Shown here piece after piece: positions 1-9,064 of a stretch of DNA of 64,000 nt. The stretch is from positions 5,421 to 69,420 of the forward strand of contig DATIWB010000055.1 in the NCBI GenBank assembly GCA_035519675.1. The letters are read 5' to 3'. A program made the translations under genes and the position numbers. The DNA comes from RPRB01 sp035519675 (GTDB taxonomy: Bacteria; Myxococcota; Myxococcia; Myxococcales; Myxococcaceae). Numbering within the stretch: the first letter of the stretch is position 1; each line of letters starts with the position of its first letter. The notes under the pieces were generated by a model that was given only the letters and a program-made list of their open reading frames with translations, did no database searches and was not told where the DNA came from.

Positions 1-1
1 C

Positions 2-1123
2 ATGGTGCAGGCCTTGCTCGCCATGGCGGCGCTGCGGAGCTCGGGCGTGGCCCGGACGCACACCGTGCGGCTCCTGGTCGGCACCGACGAGGAGGGCGGC
101 GGGTCTGACCTCGAGACCTACAAGAAGGTGAACCCGCTCCCCGACCTCAGCCTGGTGATCGACAGCGACTTCCCGGTGGTCATCGGAGAGAAGGCGTGGG
201 CGGAGTGGATCGTCACCGCCGACGAGCGCGCCGCTCCACCCGCGGGTCCGGTGGAGGTGGTGGACGTCGTGGCGGGGATGGCAGTGAGCATCGTCCCGGA
301 CCGGGCGAGGCTGACCTTGCGCTGGCGCTCGGGAACGCCGGACTGGGACCGGTGGCTCGCATCGGTGCGGGCGGCCCGACTCCCACCGGACACGTCGCTG
401 GAGATCTCGGGAGAGGGCCCCGAGCGGGTGCTCGTCGCGCGCGGGCGGGCCGCTCACGCCGGCGTGGGGCTGGTGCGGGGGCGGAATGCGCTGGTGGCGC
501 TGGCGGTGGCGGTGCACGGACGGCTACCCCCGAGCGCCGCGGCAGATCTGCTCGAGTACACCCGTGTGGCGGGCGCCAACATCCGCGGACGGGGACTGGG
601 CCTGACGCTGGACGATCCGCTGTGGGGGGGAGTGGACACGAACTTCGGGCAGCTGAAGCGGGGTGAGAGCGGCCGGCTCGAGCTGCACGTGAACCTCCGC
701 TCCTCCCCCGCGCTCTGGGGAGAGGCACTGAAGTCGCGCGTGGATGCGCACGCGGCGGCGTTTGCCGCGGCACGGGGAGCCCGGTTCGAGCTCGGCGGCC
801 AGTTCGGCTACGAGCCGTTCGTGGTGCCGGCCAACGCGCCGCTGGTGCAGCGGCTGCTGGCTGCATACGGGCGTGCCACCGGGCGCCCGGCCAAGCCGGT
901 GGTGAGCGCCGGCGGCACGTACGCACGGCGGATGACCAACGCCATCGCCTTCGGGATGTGGTTCCGCGAGGACGGCGTGTATCCGGGGCACAACTCGGAC
1001 GAGAACATGCCGATCCATTCGCTCGAGCGCGGGATGCACGTCCTCGCCGAGACGCTGGCCGATCTCGCGACCGCCCCGAAGATCGACCACCCGCTGGAGG
1101 CGCCGGCAGCGACCCGCCGCTGA
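2..1123 (+). CDS. M20-family metallopeptidase (PepV/dipeptidase-like), 5' end outside window
   Basis: The reading frame is open from the first base, so this is the C-terminal 373 residues of a longer protein. It matches M20 zinc peptidases of the PepV/dipeptidase type. GTDEEGGGSD at residues 27-36 carries the acidic metal-bridging/catalytic pair, DSDFPV follows at about 54, and HNSDE at 330-334 is the conserved C-terminal metal ligand motif. The first metal-binding HxD motif, expected upstream, is not in view. The family hydrolyses dipeptides or related N-acyl amino acids, usually in the cytoplasm. Substrate cannot be told from sequence. The next 270 bases hold only repeats, so the gene appears to end its transcription unit. 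Confidence 0.85.
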   Translation: MVQALLAMAALRSSGVARTHTVRLLVGTDEEGGGSDLETYKKVNPLPDLSLVIDSDFPVVIGEKAWAEWIVTADERAAPPAGPVEVVDVVAGMAVSIVPDRARLTLRWRSGTPDWDRWLASVRAARLPPDTSLEISGEGPERVLVARGRAAHAGVGLVRGRNALVALAVAVHGRLPPSAAADLLEYTRVAGANIRGRGLGLTLDDPLWGGVDTNFGQLKRGESGRLELHVNLRSSPALWGEALKSRVDAHAAAFAAARGARFELGGQFGYEPFVVPANAPLVQRLLAAYGRATGRPAKPVVSAGGTYARRMTNAIAFGMWFREDGVYPGHNSDENMPIHSLERGMHVLAETLADLATAPKIDHPLEAPAATRR

Positions 1124-1181
1124 GGTGACGCCCGGCCACGAGCGGAGACCCGGGCCCCACGTCCCCGGCGGCGGACTGCTC

Positions 1182-1350
1182 GAGGTGTCAGACACCTCTG
1201 CCGAGCCCTCGACGGGGGGGCCGCCCGAGTGCCAGACACCGCTTCTCGAGGTGTCAGTCGCAGTGCCTCAGTCGCAGTGCCAGACACCTCGTTCCGGGCC
1301 CGCGACCGAACGAGGCGAACGAGGTGCCCGAGCGAGGTGTCAAACACCTC
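1182..1350. repeat. cluster of REP-like palindromes (GAGGTGTC-N-GACACCTC family)
   Basis: Five related units lie between the peptidase and the lipoprotein gene. Full palindromes are GAGGTGTCAGACACCTC (1182-1198) and GAGGTGTCAAACACCTC (1334-1350). Partial or degenerate copies are GTGCCAGACACC (1229-1240), GAGGTGTCAG (1248-1257) and GTGCCAGACACCTC (1277-1290). The same family recurs near 13.7 kb and 36.5 kb, always between genes. No coding potential was seen here. Palindromes of this kind are known in many bacteria as REP elements mobilised by RAYT (Y1_Tnp) transposases, but no such transposase is in the window. Confidence 0.8.
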
Positions 1351-1393
1351 CGACGACTCCGCCGCTGGACTCCCCGTCCGCGCGCGGGGACGG

Positions 1394-1885
1394 TCATTCG
1401 CAGGTGAGCTTCGTCCGGGCGTTCACCTCGGTGCCCCACCGGGTGCACGTCCGGACGCCGGTCCGGCTCCCCTCGAACTCGCGGCACGGACGGAGCCGGT
1501 AGACCAGCAGCCCGGGCTTGCCGCCGGCACCGACCACCTGCACCGCCGGGGGCGAGCCGCTCGATTCCAGACGGACGAACGCGCCGCCCGCGTCGGGCGA
1601 GAACGTGCCCCGGAAGCTCCAGGCCGCTCCCCCGGTCGTGCCCTCGAACAGCCACGCCCCGCGGTCCGGGCGGACGTGGGTCCATGCCGGATCGGTGGGC
1701 CAGACGAACTCGCGCCAGCTGTAGCGGTTCGGCGCCTCGTCCACCGTGCCATCCGGGTTCATCGCCACGAAGGGCACCGGCGCGGCGCCGATCACCGTCC
1801 CGTCGAAGATGCAGTACTGCGGGCCGCGCTGGCAGGCGGCGAGCAGCAGCGTGACGGAAGCAGCAGCGAGGAGGGAGCGGCGCAC
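1394..1885 (-). CDS. predicted lipoprotein of unknown function
   Basis: 163 residues. The N terminus is a typical lipoprotein signal: two arginines, a hydrophobic stretch and a LAAC lipobox with Cys at residue 18, so the mature protein should be lipid-anchored in the envelope. The mature part has several cysteines (near residue 25 and in the last 30 residues) that could form disulfides, and tryptophan-rich segments suggesting a compact beta fold. I recognise no family. It lies 42 bases downstream of, and on the same strand as, the YihY-type membrane protein, so the two could be co-transcribed. Confidence 0.6.
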   Translation of the reverse strand: MRRSLLAAASVTLLLAACQRGPQYCIFDGTVIGAAPVPFVAMNPDGTVDEAPNRYSWREFVWPTDPAWTHVRPDRGAWLFEGTTGGAAWSFRGTFSPDAGGAFVRLESSGSPPAVQVVGAGGKPGLLVYRLRPCREFEGSRTGVRTCTRWGTEVNARTKLTCE

Positions 1886-1927
1886 GGCCCGAAGGTCTCG
1901 CAGCCCTCCGCCGCGCGGGTCAAGCCG

Positions 1928-2869
1928 TCAGGACTTCGCGGCCGCGCCACCGGGCGGGATGAGCCGCTCGAGGTCCCGGCCCTCGCGCCGATCGGGGACG
2001 GGCGCGTGGGTCGCCGCGCGGCGGCTGCCGTGGCGCATCGAGTACACCTGGGTGAACTCGGCTCCGAGGTACAGGATCATCGCCGAGTAGTAGACCCAGA
2101 GCAGCAGGATGACCACCGACCCTGCGGCCCCGTAGCTCGAGGCGACGCTCGCCTTCCCCAGGTAGAAGCCGATCGCGGACTTGCCGATGGTGAAGAGCAG
2201 CGACGTGACCAGCGCGCCGAGCCACACGTCCCTCCAGGCGACGTAGGTATCGGGAAGCATCCTGTAGATCATCGCGAAGAGCGCGGTGATCACCACCAGG
2301 CTCACCGTGGCGTTGAGCGCCTGGCCCACCGCCGCGCCTCCGGGGAGGAAGGTCCCCAGATAGTCGCCGACCGCCGCAAGGACGGCCGAGAGGACCAGCG
2401 ACACCAGCAGCAGGAAGCCGACCCCCAGCACCATGCTGAACGACAGCAGGCGCACGCGGAAGAAGTCCACAATCCCGTTGGTGGTCGGTGGGCTCGCCTT
2501 CCAGATGGTGTTCATCGACTCCTGGAGCTGCGCGAACACGCCGCTCGCGCCGAAGAACAGGGTCGCCAGGCCGACGGCGGTGGCGACGACTCCTCCCCCC
2601 TGCTGCCGGTGCAGGTTGGCGACGAGCTCCTGCACCGCCTTGCCACCGGAGTCGCCGATCAGCCCGGCCAGCTGCGTGTAGAGCTGACCTTCCGCCGCCT
2701 GGCGGCCGAAGACCAGACCGGCGACCGCGACCGCGATGAGCACCAGGGGGGCGAGCGAGAAGAGCGCGTAGTACGCGAGCGCCGCGGCGAGCGTGCTGGC
2801 CTTGTCCTCGGTCCAGCGCGTCACGGTCTCCTTGACCAGCGTGGTCACCTCCCCCAGCGCGCCTGGCAT
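1928..2869 (-). CDS. YihY/BrkB family inner-membrane protein
   Basis: 313 residues from the ATG at 2869. I chose this start because GGAGG sits about 8 bases upstream; an in-frame extension to 3046 is low-complexity and Arg-rich. The protein matches the YihY/virulence factor BrkB family: an early TLAAALAYYALFSLAPL helix, several more hydrophobic segments, and a characteristic late VVILLLWVYYSAMILYLGAEF helix followed by a charged cytoplasmic tail. The molecular function of the family is unsettled; the link to RNase BN is known to be wrong. It is divergent from radA. Confidence 0.88.
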   Translation of the reverse strand: MPGALGEVTTLVKETVTRWTEDKASTLAAALAYYALFSLAPLVLIAVAVAGLVFGRQAAEGQLYTQLAGLIGDSGGKAVQELVANLHRQQGGGVVATAVGLATLFFGASGVFAQLQESMNTIWKASPPTTNGIVDFFRVRLLSFSMVLGVGFLLLVSLVLSAVLAAVGDYLGTFLPGGAAVGQALNATVSLVVITALFAMIYRMLPDTYVAWRDVWLGALVTSLLFTIGKSAIGFYLGKASVASSYGAAGSVVILLLWVYYSAMILYLGAEFTQVYSMRHGSRRAATHAPVPDRREGRDLERLIPPGGAAAKS

Positions 2870-3060
2870 TGCCGTCCTCCGGGCGACAAACCTAGGGAGC
2901 CGTCCTCCGGCGAGGAACCTCGTCCAGGAGGGACCACGGTGCTCGGAAGGTCGGAGGGCGCGCGAGCACTCTCGGCCGGCCGCCGGCAAGGCCGGCGCGT
3001 CCCTTGCTCGTGCTCGGCAGCGTCCGCTGTCAGCAGCACCGGGCATTGTGGGGGATGCTC

Positions 3061-4425
3061 ATGGCCAGGCCACGCACGCATTTCACCTGCCAGTCCTGCG
3101 GGTTCCAGGCCGCCAAGTGGCTCGGCCGCTGCCCGGACTGCAGCGGATGGAACACGCTGGTCGAGGAGGCGGCACCGGTCGAGGACCGCCGTCCGGCCTG
3201 GGGCGCCTCGGGCGGCTCGGCGCGCCCGGTGAAGCTGGTGGACGTCGAGGCCGAAGCGGAGGAGCGCCGGCGCACGGGCATCGGCGAGCTGGACCGCGTG
3301 CTGGGAGGCGGCGTGGTGCCCGGCTCCCTGGTGCTGCTGGGGGGAGATCCCGGCATCGGCAAGTCGACGCTCCTGCTCGCGGCGGTCGAGCGGCTCGCCG
3401 CGGCCGGTCCGGTACTCTACGTCTCGGGGGAGGAGTCGCTGCGCCAGACCAAGATGCGGGCCGACCGGCTCGGCGTGCGCTCCGGGGCGGTGCACCTCTT
3501 CGCCGAGACCGACGCGGAGAAGGTGCTGGCCGCCACCGAGTCACTCCGCCCGGTGGCGCTGGTGGTCGACTCGATCCAGACCATGTTTCTCGCCGAGCTC
3601 GGGAGCGCGCCGGGCACGCTGAGCCAGGTCCGCGAGGTGGCCGGGCGGTTGATGGCGCACGCGAAGCGGTCGGGCGTGCCGACCTTCCTCGTCGGGCACG
3701 TGACCAAGGACGGGAGCATCGCCGGCCCACGCGTGCTCGAGCACATGGTGGACACGGTGCTCTACTTCGAGGGCGAGCGCGGCCACCCGTTCCGCATCCT
3801 CCGGGCCCACAAGAACCGCTTCGGCTCGACCAACGAGATCGGCGTCTTCGAGATGAAGGGGACCGGGCTGGAGGAGGTGGCGGACCCCTCGGCCCTCTTT
3901 CTCGCCGAGCGGCCGGCAGGCAAGCCGGGCTCCGCGGTGACCGCCACGCTCTCCGGCACCCGTCCGCTGCTGGTCGAGGTGCAGGCGCTGGTCGCCCCCA
4001 CCGGATACGGCACGGCGCGGCGCACGGCGATCGGCGTGGACGGTAACCGGGTGGCGCTCCTCGCGGCGGTGCTGGAGAAGAAGGAGGACGTCCAGCTCAC
4101 CGGCTGCGACACGTTCGTCAACGTCGCGGGCGGGATGACCCTCTCCGAGCCGGCGGCCGACCTGGCGGTGTGCGCCGCCCTGGTCTCGTCGCTGCGGAAC
4201 CTGGCCCTGCCCCAGGACGTGCTGGTCCTCGGGGAGGTGGGGCTCGCCGGCGAGGTGCGGGCGGTGGCGCAGATCGAGCCCAGGCTCGCCGAGGCCGGGA
4301 AGATGGGCTTCATCCGCGCGGTGCTGCCGAAGGGGAGCGCGCGCCGGGTCGAGTCGCGCGGGGTGAAGCTGCTGCCGGTCGAGACGCTCGGGGAGGCGCT
4401 GGAGGTGCTCTTCCCCCGCGACTAG
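3061..4425 (+). CDS. radA: DNA repair protein RadA (Sms)
   Basis: 454 residues. RadA is a RecA-like ATPase that helps process recombination intermediates by promoting branch migration. All hallmarks are present: a C4 zinc finger (Cys10, 13, 24, 27), a Walker A motif GGDPGIGKST at about residues 95-105, the RadA-specific KNRFG motif at about 250, and a C-terminal Lon-protease-like domain without the protease role. Start: the ATG at 3061 has GGGGG about 7 bases upstream, whereas the ATG at 3055 directly abuts that purine run. The following 179 bases hold no convincing gene. Confidence 0.96.
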   Translation: MARPRTHFTCQSCGFQAAKWLGRCPDCSGWNTLVEEAAPVEDRRPAWGASGGSARPVKLVDVEAEAEERRRTGIGELDRVLGGGVVPGSLVLLGGDPGIGKSTLLLAAVERLAAAGPVLYVSGEESLRQTKMRADRLGVRSGAVHLFAETDAEKVLAATESLRPVALVVDSIQTMFLAELGSAPGTLSQVREVAGRLMAHAKRSGVPTFLVGHVTKDGSIAGPRVLEHMVDTVLYFEGERGHPFRILRAHKNRFGSTNEIGVFEMKGTGLEEVADPSALFLAERPAGKPGSAVTATLSGTRPLLVEVQALVAPTGYGTARRTAIGVDGNRVALLAAVLEKKEDVQLTGCDTFVNVAGGMTLSEPAADLAVCAALVSSLRNLALPQDVLVLGEVGLAGEVRAVAQIEPRLAEAGKMGFIRAVLPKGSARRVESRGVKLLPVETLGEALEVLFPRD

Positions 4426-4604
4426 TGCTCCGACCCGGGTGTCATGACCCCGGCGAGGCCGCAGAGACCGACGCGAGACGGCGCACCCGAGCAGCGAGCC
4501 GCGGAAGCGTCCCTTCGTGGGCCGTCGAGCAGCGGAGCGAAGAGGCTGCGCGTCGCCGCCAGAGGATCGGCCGCCGCAGCGGCCAGGATGCCCGGGTCGG
4601 GACA

Positions 4605-4967
4605 CTAGACCGACGGGTCGGGAATGACGCGACGGATCGCCTCGGCCAGCGCGTCGGTCTCGCTGAAGGGCATCCCGAAGAAACGCTCGAAGAGATGGGC
4701 CTCGAGGTCCTCGCGCCAGGTGGGCGTGGAGGAGTCGATCTCCAGGCCGACGATGGAGGCGGCGCGGAGGGCGAGGTCCGATCGCCGGCGCTGGGCCAGC
4801 ACCTGGATCATCGCCCTGGGGTAGCGCGTCGTGCGCCAGGCCTTGCGGACGTCCTGGACGTCGACCGACTTGCCGTCCCGGAGCTTCCGCTCGAGCTGGA
4901 CGAGCGGATCGTTCGACTCGCGCTCGGAGGCGTCCTCGGCCCGGTCCGTTCGATCGCGGCGTGGCAC
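4605..4967 (-). CDS. conserved-looking hypothetical protein, 120 aa
   Basis: A charged, soluble 120-residue protein with no signal peptide or membrane segment. The first 20 residues are Arg/Asp/Glu-rich and probably disordered. The rest looks helical, with an internal VRKAWRTTRYPRAMIQVLAQ segment and a DALAEAIRRVIP C-terminal helix. I do not recognise the family. It faces radA tail to tail and lies 100 bases downstream of the PAP2 gene on the same strand. Codon usage fits the neighbours, which supports it being real. Confidence 0.55.
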   Translation of the reverse strand: MPRRDRTDRAEDASERESNDPLVQLERKLRDGKSVDVQDVRKAWRTTRYPRAMIQVLAQRRRSDLALRAASIVGLEIDSSTPTWREDLEAHLFERFFGMPFSETDALAEAIRRVIPDPSV

Positions 4968-5067
4968 GGGGGTGAGTCTACCAGCAGGTCATCGGCTCAT
5001 TCCGTCCGGCCTGCACCGGAGCTGCGTCGCTCTCGCGCCCGGCACCGGGAACAGGGCCGCGCCCGGC

Positions 5068-5808
5068 TCACCTCTGACCGCGAGCCGGGGGCGACGCGGC
5101 GGTCTCTGCCCCCTCGGCCTGCGGAACCTCTGCGCGGAGCCGCTGGCTGCGACTCCGGAGTGCCCGGGCGACCAGACCGCTCGCCAGCGCCCAGGCAAGT
5201 CCCACCGACCAGCCGCCCAGGACGTCCGACGGGTAGTGCACCCCGAGGTACAGCCGGGTCAGGCCGACCAGCAGGACCAGCACTCCGGCGACGGTGACCA
5301 CGTAGATGCGCTCCCGCCAGCGGGGGCAGAGCTGGGCGAGGAGGATTCCCAGCGTCAGATAGACCACCGCCGACATCATCGCGTGTCCGCTCGGGAAGCT
5401 GGGGCTGGTCTCGAGCATGAGCGGGGGCACGACCGTCGGGCGTGGCCGCTCGAACGCCCGCTTCAGCAGCACCATCAGGACGACTCCTCCGCCGGCGGCC
5501 CCCAGCACGAGCAGCAGATGTCGCCAGAGCCGAGCCAGGGCCAGGAAGCCGGTCACCGCCAGCACGATGAGGAGCAGCACCGCCACGCTCCCCAGCGCGG
5601 TGAGGTTCCGGGCCGCCGGCAGGAGCCACGCCGGACCGATCGGCACCGCCGGGTCACCCGGCGTCCGGAGCGAGCGGAGGACCCACTCGTCGAGGCGCTG
5701 CGTCTCGCCCTCCCGGACCTCCCCGGCCAGCTTCAGGAAGAGGAACGCCGCTGCGCACAGGACCAGCAGCACGGCCAGCGGTCGAAGCGGCGTCCGGCGC
5801 TCGTCCAT
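5068..5808 (-). CDS. PAP2-family membrane phosphatase
   Basis: 246 residues with about six hydrophobic helices and the complete PAP2 acid-phosphatase signature: KRAFERPRP (116-124), PSGH (139-142) and RLYLGVHYPSDVLGG (185-199). These supply the phosphate-binding Arg/Lys and the catalytic His pair. Family members dephosphorylate lipid phosphates such as phosphatidic acid, phosphatidylglycerol phosphate or undecaprenyl pyrophosphate on the outer face of the inner membrane. The substrate cannot be decided here. The C-terminal 25 residues are hydrophilic. The NUDIX hydrolase gene lies 49 bases upstream on the same strand, so a two-gene unit is plausible. Confidence 0.9.
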   Translation of the reverse strand: MDERRTPLRPLAVLLVLCAAAFLFLKLAGEVREGETQRLDEWVLRSLRTPGDPAVPIGPAWLLPAARNLTALGSVAVLLLIVLAVTGFLALARLWRHLLLVLGAAGGGVVLMVLLKRAFERPRPTVVPPLMLETSPSFPSGHAMMSAVVYLTLGILLAQLCPRWRERIYVVTVAGVLVLLVGLTRLYLGVHYPSDVLGGWSVGLAWALASGLVARALRSRSQRLRAEVPQAEGAETAASPPARGQR

Positions 5809-5857
5809 GCACCACAGCGTTCGTCACCGGGCACCGCACCGCAAGAGCAACCCGGTG

Positions 5858-6406
5858 TCAGACTCCAAGCACCGCGCGGGCCTTCGACAGCAGGCGTTTC
5901 AGCTCGGGCGACGCGGCCCGGTGAATCGCCTCGTCCAGCTCGAACCAGCGGACGTTGCTGCTCTCCTGCGGATCCCCCCGCAGCGCCTCGGGCGTGTCGG
6001 TCAGCACCAGGAACCGCACGTCGAGGTGCAGGTGGGCCGGTTCGGTCCCGCGGCTGGGGATGGGGTGCACGTCGACGTCGAGCGGCCGTGGCGCGCCGGG
6101 ATGGGGAACCACGCGGCACCCGGTCTCCTCCTCCGCCTCTCGCAGGGCGGTGGCGAGGAGATCGTCTCCGTCCACCGGCTCGACGTGCCCTCCCGGCTGG
6201 AGCCAGCGGCCGAGCTTGCGGTGCTTGACGAGCACCACCCGCGTCCCGTCGGTCACCACGGCGCTCCCGGTGAAGTGTGCGGCCGGCTGACTGCAGGAGA
6301 GCGGCTCGGGGAGCAGCGTGCACTGGGCCCGCATCAGGGCGAGATCCGCCCTCTCCTTGTCGTCGGCCGGCACCACGGCGGCGAGCAGCGCGTCCAGGCG
6401 TTCCAT
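5858..6406 (-). CDS. NUDIX hydrolase
   Basis: 182 residues. The NUDIX fold core runs from about residue 45. The Nudix box lies at 72-97 (GGHVEP, then ALREAEEETGC) and keeps the REAEEE metal-binding core, with a two-residue insertion between the glycine and the usual acidic position. Such enzymes hydrolyse nucleoside diphosphates linked to another moiety. The HLHLDVRFLV segment after the box and the N-terminal helical extension resemble general housekeeping NUDIX proteins, so no substrate is assigned. The start ATG at 6406 is divergent from the fetA-like gene, 88 bases away. Confidence 0.88.
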   Translation of the reverse strand: MERLDALLAAVVPADDKERADLALMRAQCTLLPEPLSCSQPAAHFTGSAVVTDGTRVVLVKHRKLGRWLQPGGHVEPVDGDDLLATALREAEEETGCRVVPHPGAPRPLDVDVHPIPSRGTEPAHLHLDVRFLVLTDTPEALRGDPQESSNVRWFELDEAIHRAASPELKRLLSKARAVLGV

Positions 6407-6494
6407 GAGCGGCAGATGCTCCCACGCTTCCGGCCCTGCTCACGAGACCCTGGCGTTCTCTCACCGGGTGTCCTACCTCCCGGGGTTCCGCCAG

Positions 6495-7151
6495 ATGCCC
6501 GCCTCGCTGGAAGCCCATCGTCTCCGGAAGAGCTACCCGGGTCGCGTGCTGCTCGACGGCATCGACCTCCGGCTCGAGCCGGGCAGCATCACCACCCTCG
6601 GCGGGCCCTCGGGCGGGGGGAAGACCACCTTGCTCCGGATCCTGGGCCTGCTCTCCGAGCCGGACGACGGGCAGCTCGTCCTGGACGGCACCGACGTCCG
6701 GACCCTCTCGCCCCGCACCGTTCGCCGCCGGGTCGCGCTGGTGGCCCAGGCGCCGGCCATGTTCGAGGGCACGGTGCTGGACAACGTGTGCACCGGGCCC
6801 CGCCTCGCGGGGGAGGACCTCCCCGAGGCGTCCGCGCGCGAGCTCATCGTCCGCGCCGGTCTCGAACCGGAGCTCCTCGGCCAGGACGCCCGGGCGCTGT
6901 CCGGCGGCGAGAAGCTCCGGGTGGCCGTCGCCCGGGCGATGGCCGTCCACCCCGAGGTCTGGCTCCTGGACGAGCCCACCGCGGCACTCGACGCCGAGCG
7001 GGCGGACCTGCTCCTGGCTCTGCTCCGAGAGCTCGCCGGGGCTGGCGCGCCCGTCCTCGTCGTCACCCACGACGCGCGGGTGCTGGAGGGGCTCGGCGGA
7101 CGGCACCTCCAGCTCGCAGGCGGTCGCCTCGGCGAGGGGGGCGCAGGATGA
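6495..7151 (+). CDS. fetA: ABC transporter ATP-binding protein, FetA/YbbL-like
   Basis: 218 residues from the ATG at 6495; the frame is open further upstream, but that extension would overlap the divergent NUDIX gene. ATPase motifs are complete: Walker A GPSGGGKTT, signature LSGGEKLRVAVARAM, Walker B VWLLDEPTAALD and the H-loop VTHD. The stop overlaps the start of the next gene (ATGA), whose product is a UPF0014 permease. That pairing identifies the FetAB/YbbLM type, linked in E. coli to iron export and oxidative-stress resistance. Iron as the substrate here is inferred from that family, not seen. Confidence 0.88.
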   Translation: MPASLEAHRLRKSYPGRVLLDGIDLRLEPGSITTLGGPSGGGKTTLLRILGLLSEPDDGQLVLDGTDVRTLSPRTVRRRVALVAQAPAMFEGTVLDNVCTGPRLAGEDLPEASARELIVRAGLEPELLGQDARALSGGEKLRVAVARAMAVHPEVWLLDEPTAALDAERADLLLALLRELAGAGAPVLVVTHDARVLEGLGGRHLQLAGGRLGEGGAG

Positions 7152-7948
7152 GCTACGTCACGGTCTCGCTCCCGCAGCTGGTGCTCTCGCTGGGTCTGAT
7201 GGCGCTGGCGATCGCCATCTCCTCCCGGAACCGGCTCGGGCTGGAGAAGGACCTCATCGTCGGCACCTTCCGGGCGGCGGTGCAGCTGTTCGCCGTCGGG
7301 TTGCTCCTGACGCTCGTCTTCCGGAACGAGCACCCGGCCAGCGTCTTCGGCCTCATCGGAGTCATGGTGGTGGTCGCCGGGTGGACGGCTGCCCGCCGCA
7401 TCGCCCATGGCCCGGGAACCGGGGTGCTGTTCCGCTACGCCACGCTGGCGGTGCTCGTCGCCGGGGTCGTGGTCCTGGTCCCGGTGTTCACCTTCGTCAT
7501 CCGCCCGGCCCGCTGGTACGAGGCCCGGCTGCTGATTCCCATCTCGGGGATGATCCTCAGCAACGCGATGAACGGGGTGGCACTGGTGTTCGAGCGCGTG
7601 TTCGCCTCGATCCACGACGACGCGGCGGCAGTCGAGCAGCTCCTGTCGCTGGGAGCCTCGCCGAGGCAGGCGGTGGATCGCCACCTCCGGGCGGCGATGA
7701 ACGCGGCCCTCCGGCCCACCATCAACGGGCTGCTCACCGTGGGGCTGGTCGCTCTGCCGGGGATGATGACCGGACAGATCGTCAGCGGCACCGCGCCGAA
7801 CGAGGCGGTGCGCTACCAGCTGGTCATCATGTACCAGCTGGTGGCGGTGGCCGCGGTCGCCGGGGCGCTCGCCAGCCGCTTCGGACGTGCACTGTCGTTC
7901 ACCGACCGAGAACAGCTCCGGACGTTCGCCGATCGCCGGGTGCGCTAG
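7148..7948 (+). CDS. fetB: UPF0014-family permease, FetB/YbbM-like
   Basis: 266 residues with about seven hydrophobic helices. It matches the UPF0014 (FetB/YbbM) family, including the conserved block from MILSNAMNGVAL through the cytoplasmic helix with LSLGASPRQAV to the LPGMMTGQI segment. It should form the membrane half of an ABC exporter with the ATPase encoded immediately upstream, which it overlaps by four bases (ATGA), suggesting translational coupling. In E. coli the pair is implicated in iron efflux. Here the only link to metal handling is this family relationship. Confidence 0.92.
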   Translation: MSYVTVSLPQLVLSLGLMALAIAISSRNRLGLEKDLIVGTFRAAVQLFAVGLLLTLVFRNEHPASVFGLIGVMVVVAGWTAARRIAHGPGTGVLFRYATLAVLVAGVVVLVPVFTFVIRPARWYEARLLIPISGMILSNAMNGVALVFERVFASIHDDAAAVEQLLSLGASPRQAVDRHLRAAMNAALRPTINGLLTVGLVALPGMMTGQIVSGTAPNEAVRYQLVIMYQLVAVAAVAGALASRFGRALSFTDREQLRTFADRRVR

Positions 7949-7960
7949 GCTGGACCCCCG

Positions 7961-9064
7961 GTGAGGGGACCCCCGACAGTCCTCGTCTGTCTGACGCTCG
8001 GGTGCGCGACGGCCCCGGAGCGCCCGGTGACGTCAGCCGCAGCGACGCCGGCCGCCCCCACCGCGACGGCTCCCGACGGCGGCGCCGCCCCCGCGCCCGC
8101 CTCCGCCTCCACGGGGACCCCGGCGGGGTTCGGCGAGGTCGATGCGCTGCTGGCCCAGTCCCTGCCCGCCTGGGGCGGCGGTGTCCTCCGCATCGAGCAG
8201 GACGACGTGGTCATCTTCGAGCGGGCATATGGCGGCTACACCGTCGCCGACCCCGTGCCCATCTCCTCGGCCACGAAGCTGCTGAGCACCCTGGTCATCC
8301 TCTCGCTGGTGAAGGACGGGACGGTCGGCCTGGACACCCCGGCCCGCACGCTCCTGCCCGACTGGCCCAAGGACAAGGCCGCGATCACCCTGCGCATGCT
8401 CCTCGCCCAGACGTCGGGGCTGCCGGCGCGGTCGGCGTGCCTCGAGACTCGCTCGACGACGCTCGCCGCCTGCACCCTGGAGATCGCCCGGACCCCGCTC
8501 CGGGCAGCGCCGGGCACGGCCTTCGTCGACGGCGGGGCGGGGTACCAGGTGGCCGGGCGGATGGCCGAGCTCGCCTCGGGCAAGCCCTGGGCACTCCTGA
8601 TCCAGACCCGCCTCATGGACCCGCTCGGCTTCCGGAGCACGGGGTTCGGCCGGACCGACAATCCGCGCATCGCCGGGGGCGCCCAGGCCAATGCCTCCGA
8701 GTACGCGCGGGCATTGCGCCAGCTGCTCCCCGGCGCCAGCCCGGACCTTCTCGGGCCCACGCTCCGCGCCGCGGTGCTCGCCGACCAGAGCGGGGGCGTT
8801 CCACTCGCGCAGTCGGCCTACGGCCTCGCGCCGGGGCGGGAGTCGCTCCGGGCCGGACTCGGCGTCTACCGGGATCGGGTGGCGAGCGACGGACGGGCGC
8901 TCGAGGCCGTGTCCCAGGGGGTGTTCGGATTCACCGGCTGGGTGGACACCGAGCGCCGGCTGGTCGGCGTCCTGGTGGTCCGCGGAAAGGTGTCCGAGGT
9001 GTGGCCGGTGGAGCGGCGCCTGCGCGAGCTGGTGCGAACGGCGGTGCCGGTCGCCGGGCGATGA
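7961..9064 (+). CDS. serine hydrolase of the beta-lactamase/class C family, lipoprotein
   Basis: 367 residues from a GTG start 12 bases after fetB. A lipobox LTLGC (Cys15) is followed by an Ala/Pro/Thr-rich linker to about residue 55, indicating a lipid-anchored envelope enzyme. The catalytic SxxK is Ser103-Ala-Thr-Lys106, placed as in class C beta-lactamase-like esterases and D-Ala-D-Ala peptidases. A GYQVAG segment near residue 190 is at the expected position of the second motif, with Tyr present but the usual Asn replaced. The third (KTG-like) motif is not obvious. The role could be peptidoglycan trimming or esterase activity; substrate unknown. Confidence 0.78.
   Translation: MRGPPTVLVCLTLGCATAPERPVTSAAATPAAPTATAPDGGAAPAPASASTGTPAGFGEVDALLAQSLPAWGGGVLRIEQDDVVIFERAYGGYTVADPVPISSATKLLSTLVILSLVKDGTVGLDTPARTLLPDWPKDKAAITLRMLLAQTSGLPARSACLETRSTTLAACTLEIARTPLRAAPGTAFVDGGAGYQVAGRMAELASGKPWALLIQTRLMDPLGFRSTGFGRTDNPRIAGGAQANASEYARALRQLLPGASPDLLGPTLRAAVLADQSGGVPLAQSAYGLAPGRESLRAGLGVYRDRVASDGRALEAVSQGVFGFTGWVDTERRLVGVLVVRGKVSEVWPVERRLRELVRTAVPVAGR

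Noticed and set aside
4434..4600. GGGTGTCATGACCC-type palindrome and a nearby GGGTCGGGACAC after radA, resembling the REP family.
   Set aside because: Arms are short and the centre differs from the family. I could not distinguish it from chance in GC-rich sequence.
5851..5866. CGGTGTCAGACTCC at the 3' end of the NUDIX gene, similar to half a REP palindrome.
   Set aside because: Only one arm is conserved and it lies partly within the coding end, so it was not counted as a copy.
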